Assembly (NCBI GenBank): GCA_000818945.1
Contig: KN805419.1
Location: 114,510-144,691, forward strand
Source of the DNA: Schizochytrium sp. CCTCC M209059
Taxonomy: Eukaryota > Sar > Bigyra > Thraustochytrida > Thraustochytriidae
Direction: 5' to 3'
Length of the DNA stretch: 30,182 nucleotides
Below are positions 9,568 to 17,474 of the stretch, piece after piece. The position numbers and the translations under genes are program-made. The notes beneath the pieces were generated by a model. That model did no database searches. It was given only the letters and a program-made list of their open reading frames with translations, and had not been told where the DNA came from. Numbering within the stretch: the first letter of the stretch is position 1; each line of letters begins with the position of its first letter.

Positions 9568-11189
9568 GAGGTCTGCGGTCGGCACTTAAACCAAGCTCTT
9601 CAAGACTGGGCAGGTTCGAGGCCCCGACGCCAGTTCCCTTTGCGGCGCTGACGCCCGCCAAAGGCCATGCTGCGCACTACGAAGAGATCGAAGACGAAGA
9701 TGAGGAGGATACTCTGAACTCACTGGAAGAGCGTGCCGGGCCGCACTCAAGAAATCGGCGACCCGAATCTCCACCTCCACCTCCACCTCCGCCGCCATTG
9801 CTGCATGCTTTACAAGTGCGCGGCGATATTGGTGGCGATGAGGAGCGACTGGCTCTGCAACAGCGTGTGCATGAGGCCGAGGAGGAAGCGGCGCGTATGA
9901 AAAAGTTCTTTGAAGGTGTGAAGAAGGTGAACGAAGAGTTGCAGAGTTCGCTCCAGGCCCTGCTCGAAGCGAAGCGAACGCACGAAGACGAAATCGCCGA
10001 GCTGCGAGACAAGCTGTCCACCGCGCAGCAGCGCACCGAAGATGCCCAGACACAGCTCGCGAGCTCAAGCGGGGAACGTGCTCGTCAAGACGGAGACACG
10101 ATCGCGCGCCTGCGCGAGGAACTATCTCAAACGCAAAATGAAAAGGAAACCTTGGCAACCTTGTTAACAAAGGTAATGGACTCGCGGGAACAGGACGAGC
10201 AAGAGCTTGCTGCTCTGCGTGACGAGGTGCAAAGACTGCGACAGCTTGAGCAATCTGGAGCGATTCCTAATGGCACGAGCACCACGGCGAGTGCGACCAT
10301 GAGCAATGCAACAAGCGTCGATGAACCGCCATCTCCGGTTGGCTCGAGGCGGCTTGTGCAGCTTTCACCCAACATTGCTTCCACGTTTACATCTGCAAGG
10401 GAAGAGGAAGATGCGCGCGCTGGAATGGAAGCTGGCAATGTGCAGCCGACACCAGCGTCGGCGCAGCCAGTGACGATGACGAGTTCGCGAAGGTTCTATA
10501 GTGCTCGCAAGGACTTGCTTCCGGTCCCATCTTCGGCGCGAGAGCGAACAAGCTCGGATGCGAGTGATTCGACGTTTGCGTCTACAGAAGCACCAGAGGC
10601 GAGTTTTGATGCAAGAGGCCAATCAGCTCTGACCAGCGAGACGCAGCGGTATGTGGAGCGTTTACGACGCGATATGGCTGAACGTAGGGCCCGGGCTAGT
10701 GCTTCGAAGTCGGCAAGGCCGCGTCGGCGAAGTAGCAGCGACACCTTGGATGCTGCCACGGCGGTGCCGGTGAGCACGCCAACAGGTTCACGCAGGGGTG
10801 CGTTGAATCGTCACTTTACACCAGGTCCTTTGACGATTCGCAAGCTTGACTTTGCCACGCCCTCGAACGGGCCCGGCCGTTTGCATGCACGGAGCGAGAT
10901 CGATGATGACCGAGACTTGGAGGAAGACGCCTTTTTGCACCGAGGAAGCACAAGCGGAAGTGGAAGTCGTTTTCGACGGAGCAAGTTAGACAACACGCAT
11001 GAGTTTTCCCAGGAAAGCGCTAGCGGCGGCTCTGTAGCCAAGCTTCGCATCGATAGCAAAGCCGGAACGGTGGACATTGAAATGAGCCCACGAAGTGCTG
11101 CGGCCGCGGCATTGGGCGTTGGTGGCGACGCCGCCAGCGTGAACTCGAGCAGCGTATTTTGGTCAAATCGTACACCACTGGCACCGTGA
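9246..11189 (+). CDS. PolyQ/polyP coiled-coil protein of unknown function
   Basis: I do not recognise a family. The 647-residue product has an Ala/Glu-rich N-terminal helix, then a basic stretch. A glutamine tract follows (about residues 80-108, with 22 uninterrupted Gln from mixed CAG and CAA codons). After an acidic patch and nine prolines near 176-184 comes a clear coiled coil (about 198-338) rich in Glu, Leu, Gln and Arg. The C-terminal half is Ser/Thr-rich and disordered with many Arg-Ser and Ser/Thr-Pro sites. It contains one short charged helix, ETQRYVERLRRDMAERRA, near residue 470. ATG 9246 has A at -3 and G at +4. The gene shares its upstream region with the NEK-like kinase, whose known relatives phosphorylate coiled-coil centrosomal proteins. 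A cytoskeletal or basal-body role is only a guess. Confidence 0.85.
9485..9567 (+). repeat. CAG/CAA glutamine-coding repeat
   Basis: This in-frame CAG/CAA tract encodes Gln in the coiled-coil gene. CAA interruptions at regular intervals probably stabilise it. On the opposite strand the same run makes spurious polyLeu and polyCys ORFs. Confidence 0.95.
9767..9799 (+). repeat. CCACCT proline-coding repeat
   Basis: CCA/CCT codons encode nine consecutive prolines just before the coiled coil of the same protein. Confidence 0.85.
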
Positions 11190-11306
11190 GCTCTTCCATG
11201 AACCATTGAGACGGTGAGGAAAATAATTTGCAGAATTTCTGGCAATTGGCTAGCTGTGCTAAGATGTTGTCGCCATATGGGGGAACAGGCGCCGTTTTTT
11301 CGTGTT

Positions 11307-12314
11307 TCATGCCTTAGGTGCGTCACTGCAAAACTGCGCATGTGCGGCACAGAGCGCCTCGACCATTGGGATTTCGACCTCTTCTTCCTCGGAGCGTTTC
11401 GTGACGATGGTTTCACCCGCGCGAGTGACAAGCGAGATACGTTTGTAGCGGGAGAGAAGCTCGTTCGCGACCACCATGTGCATGTCGTACTTTTCGATCG
11501 ACTGCTGGGCCTTGGAGATGAGAATGTCGTGGTCGGTCTCTAGCTTGAAGGAGACAAAAAAGGAGTGAGGCGCCCAATGAAAACGAAGCACGCCAAGGGC
11601 CTTTGGAACCTGCGAGAGATCGAGAGATAGCGGTCCAGAACGTGACTGGATCTTGTGCTCGGCCATTTGGTCCGGCGGGATGTGAAAATCGCTCACTGCG
11701 GCGGCCAAGATGAAGATTGCCGACGGGCCTGTGGGGGCCGCGCACTCGCCGCACATTCGTAGTTTGAGCATGTAGTCAGAGAGATATTTGAAGCTAATGT
11801 GTAAGAGCATGCCGTTTTTCGTAAAAGACTGGTGTTCGCGGATGGCTTGTACGAGATTGGCGGCGGCGGTGTCGGCCTTGCACTCGATTCGCACGGCTCC
11901 GGTGGCCTCATCGACGACGAGGCAGTCCATGAATTTCGAGTCGAAGGCGGTCGATGTGGCGTCTTGCAATGTGCGAGCAAAGGGCGCTGCCGAGCCCTGC
12001 CGACTGAGCATGACCACTGCATATCCTCGTTCAAGGAGATGCTCCACGGTGGCTGCGCCGCGGCGACCCGTGGAGAAGTTATCGATGAAGCGGACAGCGC
12101 GCTTCTCCAGATTGACAGCTGTGCCACCAGAGGTGACTACTGCGATCTTGCGTCCCTCGTTGTGATGTTTGGCGACGAAGGCGCTCACGCGCTCGCGCTC
12201 GTCGTCGAGGTCCGCTGGTGCCTCGGTGGCATCTAGATATTTTTGCAAGATCTCTGCCTGCGCCTGCACCTCGTCGGCGCTCACGCGAGGTGCGGACCCG
12301 TCTGTTTCCGCCAT
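11307..12314 (-). CDS. PPCS: Phosphopantothenate-cysteine ligase (eukaryotic CoaB/PPCS)
   Basis: Role: joins 4'-phosphopantothenate and cysteine using a nucleoside triphosphate, the second step of coenzyme A synthesis, normally in the cytosol. The 335-residue product is full length for the monofunctional eukaryotic enzyme. It has VTSGGTAVNLE (60-70), RFIDNFSTGRRGA (75-87), FILAAAVSDFHIP (201-212), HKIQSRSGPL (220-229), SFKLETD (255-261) and VVANELLSRY (281-290), all closely matching human PPCS. There is no CoaC decarboxylase domain, so the enzyme is not the bacterial bifunctional type. ATG 12314 has A at -3 and G at +4 and is preceded by a CAGA/CAGG-type leader repeat. Its 3' end faces the coiled-coil gene with only 117 bp between stops, so the two 3' UTRs may overlap. 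Confidence 0.97.
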   Translation of the reverse strand: MAETDGSAPRVSADEVQAQAEILQKYLDATEAPADLDDERERVSAFVAKHHNEGRKIAVVTSGGTAVNLEKRAVRFIDNFSTGRRGAATVEHLLERGYAVVMLSRQGSAAPFARTLQDATSTAFDSKFMDCLVVDEATGAVRIECKADTAAANLVQAIREHQSFTKNGMLLHISFKYLSDYMLKLRMCGECAAPTGPSAIFILAAAVSDFHIPPDQMAEHKIQSRSGPLSLDLSQVPKALGVLRFHWAPHSFFVSFKLETDHDILISKAQQSIEKYDMHMVVANELLSRYKRISLVTRAGETIVTKRSEEEEVEIPMVEALCAAHAQFCSDAPKA

Positions 12315-13237
12315 GCTCAGCTACCTGCCTGTCTGCCTGTCTGTTTGTCTGTCTGTCTGCCTGCCTGTCCTAGCCGTCCGGGTCTGCTCTGGGTTTACTT
12401 TTGGCTTTAATTTGACTTATACGTACTCTGTTGAACGGACACAGCTCGGCGGACTGGGACAACAAAAGGTGTTCATCTTTGCATCACTCAGGGAGGTATG
12501 ATATTTGCGCAGTCGGCGCAAGGTTGCGAGCTTTGAAATACTTGTGACCTCGTTGTTGGACTTGGACCTGTGTCGACGAGATTTCTCGCGGTCTAGCCCT
12601 ACCGAAGGTGCCAGTCCTTGGACTGTAAGATCTTCCTTTCATGATCGCTCTATACAATCATGTTGGAATGCTTGAAGTTACGGATGCTCAGTGCAAAGAC
12701 GTGACGTGTGCGCTTCAGCATCGAATGTGTCCTGGTTTTACGGAGAAAGAGAAAGCGTCTTTTGAGCAACGGTGCTTGTCAAATGATGCGATTTGGCGAG
12801 CTTGCAGACCAGCTTATTTGTAAAATTTTGGCTGTTGTCCACGGAAGTCTCATTCTGGAAGGGTGCCACGAAGATCCCTGCGAGCAAATTAAATAGAAAA
12901 GTTTGATTGCGAGCATTGTGCGAGGAAGCTGCCTCTCTGATGATAAGATTTGCATATTGAGCATGCTCGTTCGTCATGACACACGGCGCCAGCCACGAAA
13001 CAACAGGAGATCGGTATTCACTTCTTTCTGTATACTAGGACAGGACTGCTTTTCATTCAGCGTTCCAAAAAAAAGGGAAGAAAGCAAGTGGTGCTCGCGC
13101 CTCTTTCCGTTGAACATCAAGAAGAGCCAATCGCAAGTTGTGCAAGGAACGCAAAGAAAGAGATTATCACGAAAGAGAAACAGAATATGTCTCACAATGT
13201 AGGTAAGCTATCAACGAATAGGAAAGTGCAGAACAGT
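12315..13237. other. Intergenic region 5' of PPCS and 3' of the DUF962-like gene
   Basis: This 923-base stretch lies between two minus-strand genes and is less GC-rich than the coding DNA. It should hold the PPCS promoter and the 3' UTR of the DUF962-like gene. Short ORFs here (60-100 residues) have no recognisable features. Confidence 0.55.
12325..12370. repeat. (CTGT/CTGC)n tetranucleotide repeat in the PPCS leader
   Basis: About 11.5 tandem four-base units (CTGC, CTGT, one TTGT) end 10 bases before the PPCS start codon. In the sense strand they read as ACAG/GCAG units, so the mRNA 5' leader is mostly this repeat. Confidence 0.9.
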
Positions 13238-13948
13238 TTACTTGTCCTTGTCGTAGCCGGACTTGGGCGCGACGTAGCCGGCCGGCATGGAGAAGGTGTT
13301 AGGGAACGACGAGTGGAGGGCGCCCTGGACAAGCTTGGGCATGAAGATCTGGTAGCCACTCTTCCAGTAGGCGGGGATGTCCGTGAAGGGATCGGTGACG
13401 AACTTGACGAACCAGTGCATGGAGATGCGGAATCCGTAGCGGCTCCAGAGGAGGGCGACGCGGCCAAAGACAACCGAGAAGGTGACAACGATCCAGGCCT
13501 GGGCGAGGGAGATGTTGATGTCGCCCTTGAGGTGGACGGCAGCGAGGAGGGCGGCCGGGATGCCACCGTAGACGACACAAATGCGGACCTTGTTCTCGGT
13601 ATCAAAACCAAGCATGGCCTGCTCCTTGTCGTGGCAAGGGGGCTCGAAGATGTAGTGGCCGGCCTGGCGGATAATGAGCGAGAAGAGACCCCAGTACATG
13701 GCGGTCTCGAGGGCCTCGTTCCAGGAGAACTGGTTGGGCATGAAGACAACGTAGTAGCAGATGATGAAGATGGTGGAGCTAATGAGGTGGAGCCACTGGT
13801 TGATGAGGTTGCTGTGCGAGGCGTGGTGGTCGACCTCCTTCTGCTGGGCGACGGCCTCCCAGAAGCCCATGTTCTCGTCGGCGATGACGGGCTTGGTGAG
13901 GTTGGTCACATCGACATCCTCCTGCTTGGCCTGTGTCTTGGGCGCCAT
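13238..13948 (-). CDS. DUF962/Mpo1-like multi-pass membrane protein
   Basis: The 236-residue product has hydrophobic segments near 52-70, 84-97, 121-139 and 149-167. HASHSNLINQWLH (42-54) followed by RQAGHYIFEP (94-103) resembles the His/Asn and GHxxFE motifs of DUF962 (Mpo1-like) proteins. Yeast Mpo1 is an ER iron-dependent dioxygenase acting on 2-hydroxy fatty acids in phytosphingosine breakdown. His45, Asn50, His54 and His98 are candidate metal ligands by that analogy. The C-terminal part, with FVTDPFTDIPAYWKSGYQ (183-200), is longer than typical Mpo1, so this may be a divergent subfamily. ATG 13948 (A at -3, G at +4) is chosen over ATGs at 14026 and 14029, which would add a non-conserved leader. 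Codons are strongly biased to C/G-ending forms, like the aminotransferase gene, suggesting high expression. Confidence 0.75.
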   Translation of the reverse strand: MAPKTQAKQEDVDVTNLTKPVIADENMGFWEAVAQQKEVDHHASHSNLINQWLHLISSTIFIICYYVVFMPNQFSWNEALETAMYWGLFSLIIRQAGHYIFEPPCHDKEQAMLGFDTENKVRICVVYGGIPAALLAAVHLKGDINISLAQAWIVVTFSVVFGRVALLWSRYGFRISMHWFVKFVTDPFTDIPAYWKSGYQIFMPKLVQGALHSSFPNTFSMPAGYVAPKSGYDKDK

Positions 13949-13961
13949 CGTCTTGACGAGG

Positions 13962-14006
13962 TTGTGTATGTGTGTAAGAAAGCTGTCTGTGTGTATGTGT
14001 GTGACA
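13962..14006. repeat. CA/TG-rich leader repeat of the DUF962-like gene
   Basis: Two copies of a TGTGTATGTGTGT-like block lie within 60 bases before the start codon. In the sense strand they give a CACACATACACA-rich 5' leader. Confidence 0.75.
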
Positions 14007-14221
14007 GAGAGGCGCGCGCATCGCATCATCAATCCATCAAGCAAATCAGGTCAGTCATCGTCTATCACTCAACGCGTAGCGGTGCCATCCCGCCGCCCAC
14101 CACTCCCGCTCCTCCGCTCCAGAAGAGCTCCTCGGCTCGTCCTCGTCCTTGCCCTCGGCGTCCGAGAGAGAGGAGGTGCTCGCGCAAGCATCTCCACGAG
14201 GCGTGTCAGCCTGGCAAAGAA

Positions 14222-14259
14222 GAGCAGCAGAGCAGAGCAGAGCAGAGCAGAGCAGAGCC
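14222..14259. repeat. (AGAGC)n pentanucleotide microsatellite
   Basis: About seven AGAGC units lie 270-310 bases upstream of the DUF962-like gene. The sense strand of that gene reads GCTCT repeats, the same unit found near the kinase promoter. Confidence 0.9.
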
Positions 14260-15193
14260 AGCCACCCGCTCACCCGACGCTGAGCCGGAGGCGAGATCGC
14301 GCGGCCGGCTGCGCCCGAGGAGACGCGGGGGCGAGGGCGCGGGCGGGGCCAAGGCGGAGGCAAGGCGGCTGGAGCCAGGTGCACGGGGTCCGCCTCCTCC
14401 TCGCGCGAGGTAGCCTTGAACGCAACGTACCGGCAAGGCTGACAGTTCAAGGTTTGGAAATCTTGGACGTACGATGGAATGGCGTCGCCGCCGCGGCCGG
14501 GCCTTCCACTGAGAAGCGTCCCCTCAAACTACGGCCCCTCACACGCTCCTCCCATACCACTGCCTCTGTGGCACTGACACCGAAAATCATTTTCCGTCTC
14601 ACGAATTGAACCGCTTTATAGAAAGACTGCGGGAAAACCGCCTACCACACAATTTGCCATGGACTTTGTACCGCCAATGCACACGACATATTCTACACCT
14701 AATCATAGTGCAGTGTTGCCTCCACCTCTCCTCTACGGATCCACCCCGCAGTATCTATAAATCCTCATATTAACCTGCTACTTCCCACCCGCCAGTGCAG
14801 GCGTCACCTCTCCACTGGCCTTCAGAGCGCGTCTCGGGGCCTCGCGGTCGTTACCTACCCCCCCAAGAGAGCGGGTTGTGCAGTCCGCATCCCGGTGTGG
14901 CCGCCATCTTCACACCGTCCCTCTGTCAGTTTGCCCTGCTTTGCTCTGCGCTGCTCTGGCCGGCCGCGTCGCACTCCGGCCGGTGCTTGCGCGCGCGTAA
15001 TCCGTAGAAGGCGCGGCAGCGGCCGGCTGTGCGGGCGGACGGGTTTCGACGCGACGCGGCTGGCTTCGGCGGCTTGGTCGTCGAGTCGGCGGATCAAGGT
15101 TGGGGCGGGTCGAAGGAGACAAAAGGCCTCGGAGCAAGAAAGAGAAAGCGCGGCGGCGGCGCTGCTACGAGTTTAGCAAGAGACGGCGGCGCG

Positions 15194-15264
15194 CAAGTGG
15201 GCTATCGGAGCCTGCAAGTGACGCGCCGGGTTTTCTCCACTTGCGGCGCACTTTGCGCCACTTG
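15194..15264. promoter_or_regulatory. Four CACTTG/CAAGTG sites at about 21-base spacing
   Basis: GCAAGTG occurs with its hexamer at 15194 and 15215, then its reverse complement CACTTGC with hexamer at 15238 and 15259. Start-to-start spacings are 21, 23 and 21 bases, about two helical turns. A GGCGC-ACTTT-GCGCC inverted repeat lies between the last two. CANNTG is the E-box form bound by bHLH factors; which factor acts here is unknown. Confidence 0.4.
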
Positions 15265-15743
15265 CGGCGACGCGGCGCTGATTTTTTTTTAAATTTTTGG
15301 CTTGGCTTGTTGTGGGTGTGTTCGCGCGATCGCCGCCGCGTGGCGCCACCGGTGCCAAGTTGTCCCTCCCTCCCTCTCCATCCCCCTCCCACCCTCCATC
15401 TACCCATCGCGGCCTCCCGCACCGTCCGGAAGCGGCCCGGACGCGCGCGCCGCGCCGCGCAGCCGGACGGAGCCCAGCCCGCGTGTGCACGGGCCTCCGC
15501 ACCGCGCAGGCGGTCAAGAGCGCGCGCGCGCGCGACACAAGAGCGCGTGCGCGCGCGAGCGGCGCACACCTTGGGTACCGTCCGGCGGTACCGGTACTCC
15601 TGCGGCCCGTTGAGGGGAAAATTAGAGCCTAAAGATTCGCGCGGCGAGCTCATTCGGCGGGCTGGCTGGCGAGGAGTTGGTCGGCGTTAGTTGCGACGAA
15701 GACGAAGATGACGTTGAATGAAGGTGAAGATGCCCGCAATAAG

Positions 15744-15828
15744 CCGGGAAGATCTTACCTTCCCGGGGCAGGGGCGGGAGGAGCAAGATGCGGGAATGGC
15801 AAAGATCGAATCTTGCGCGAATCTTGCG
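15744..15828. repeat. Hairpin and tandem 11-mer cluster
   Basis: CCGGGAAG (15744-15751) and CTTCCCGG (15759-15766) form a perfect 8-bp stem with a 7-base loop. Downstream, CGAATCTTGCG is repeated twice head to tail (15807-15828). Its inverted core GCAAGAT lies at 15783-15789. Confidence 0.6.
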
Positions 15829-16700
15829 CTTATTGAGCCAAGCAGAGAAGCGGGGCAGCTTGCGAGTCCGCGGCGACGCATCATGAGGGAGGAAACTCGC
15901 CACGCGTCTCGAGGCTGGCTGCACTTGGACGTTAACCATCACCTGCTTGGGAAGCTTGTGAGGCCCGTGGCCTCTGGCTAGCGAGCCAGCTGCCTGATCG
16001 ACTGCTGCATTATTTCATTATGATCACGTAGCAGGAATCAATTTGTAAACACAGACAGAATCTTCTTGGAGGGGCCATACATGTCTTCCAGGGTGTGAGT
16101 GATTCTTTTCTGATTTAACAGCGAGATCTTTGCGTCGTCTTCAAACGCCAGCGGTATCGATCGATCGTTTGGTCGGCTAGCAGCAGCTTGCATTGATTGA
16201 GAAAAGATGAAACGTCAATGATCGTCAAGATGCGAAAAGATCGAGGAGTCGCCCACAAGATATATGTTCTGCAACAATAATGAATAGGACGGCAGCGGCG
16301 GCTGCAGCTGCGGGCAGAAGCCAGAAAGGTGATTTCAGGTTACGTAATTTGCCTGAGCGTGTTCGGCAGTGACGTCTCTTGCTGATTAATCGCTGATTCG
16401 TAGTCGTTTGCTGGCCGGCGGGGGCCGCATGAAGACGACGATGCGAGGTTCTTGTTTGTTCATGATATAGAAAACTTTTGTCTTCTTTCACAAGAGCGAG
16501 TCTTGCTCAGTAGCTCGAAGTCTTCGAGGATGCTTGTTTGGTTACCATTTGTTGATTGCCTCACTTATTATGTGACTCGTCTGCCTGCGACACCTACATA
16601 CTATACCACTCAATCCAACAAACTAGACTATCTTTACTTTGGCTTCTTCTCGCCTAGGTAGTGTATATACAGCTGCGTCTTCGAAAGCCCACCGATGACA

Positions 16701-16730
16701 ACGACACGATAACGACACGATAACGACACG
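16701..16730. repeat. Tandem 11-base repeat ACGACACGATA
   Basis: There are two full copies and one 8-base partial copy, in an otherwise non-repetitive part of the aminotransferase upstream region. Confidence 0.8.
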
Positions 16731-17474
16731 CAGCACCGCTCTTCAGCAGCACAGCGCTGTTTTGCGGCGGCACAGTGCTCTTCTGTTCTCTGTCGTGAAC
16801 ACGAAGCCTTCGCGAAGCCTTCCTTGAGTTCGTGAGTTCTCTTGCCACCCCCACTTCCTCCTCTCTGCTGGTTGCTACTATTGCTGCTAATGCTGCCTGC
16901 CGTCATTATCTGCTCATGTGCCACGCTGTCCGGTCGCACTGCAGTTTGCGCAGTGCACAACACACACAACACACGAGAGGCCGTCAACACTGCACGTAAC
17001 CGAGGCAAGCCAGAGCGCGCGGTGCATCATCCATCCCTCCGCGCGAGCGTCGTCCCTCGCACGCCAGGCAGGAAAGCAAGCACGCAGCCAAGGTCGAGGC
17101 AACCCGTGCGAGCGGTGCTGCCCAGGGGCTTCCTCGCGCGCCCCGACCCGCACCGACATCAAGGCGAGATTGCGCGCTCGGCAAAGAGGTATCGATCGAT
17201 CGCCCACTGTTGATACGGATAAGCAGAAGGTGCGCGTGCATTGTGTCGGCGATAGAGGGGCAGAGAGAAAGAAAGGAAAGGAAAGTCTTGTGGCGCCGCC
17301 TACACAACTTGCGCAGAGCCCGAACGGAGCGAGGAGCGAGGCACGACGCGGACGACGAGCGGAGCAGGCCTGCGCGGAGCCGGAGCGGCGGCAGCGGCGG
17401 CAGCGACGGCGGAGGCAGCGGCAGAGGTAGCAGCGGGAGAGGCGGAGTGGACGGCGAGCGCGCAGTGGGGAGCC

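Larger units (their letters stand above)
13949..17474. promoter_or_regulatory. Long divergent region between the DUF962-like and aminotransferase genes
   Basis: These 3.5 kb have no ORF with recognisable homology; candidates are Arg/Ser/Ala-rich and overlap in several frames. From left to right it holds an (AGAGC)n run (14222-14259), the shared 16-mer (14943-14958), four CACTTG-type sites (15194-15264), a T9 tract (15282-15290), a GC-rich patch (about 15420-15580), hairpins and tandem 11-mers (15744-15828), an 11-base tandem repeat (16701-16730), and GGAAA and CGGCAG runs just before the aminotransferase. It probably contains both promoters. A non-coding RNA or a multi-exon gene cannot be excluded. 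Confidence 0.5.

Noticed and set aside
8363..9661. Minus-strand ORF with a long cysteine run (and a related leucine run)
   Set aside because: The runs come from reading the CAG/CAA glutamine repeat of the coiled-coil gene on the other strand.
13088..14413. 441-codon plus-strand ORF over the DUF962-like gene
   Set aside because: It is antisense to a gene with membrane segments and DUF962-like motifs. The Asp/Val/Gly-rich product looks like a codon-bias shadow.
15100..15690. 196-codon plus-strand ORF in the large intergenic region
   Set aside because: Arg/Ala/Pro-rich and overlapped by equally long ORFs in other frames, as expected by chance in GC-rich DNA.
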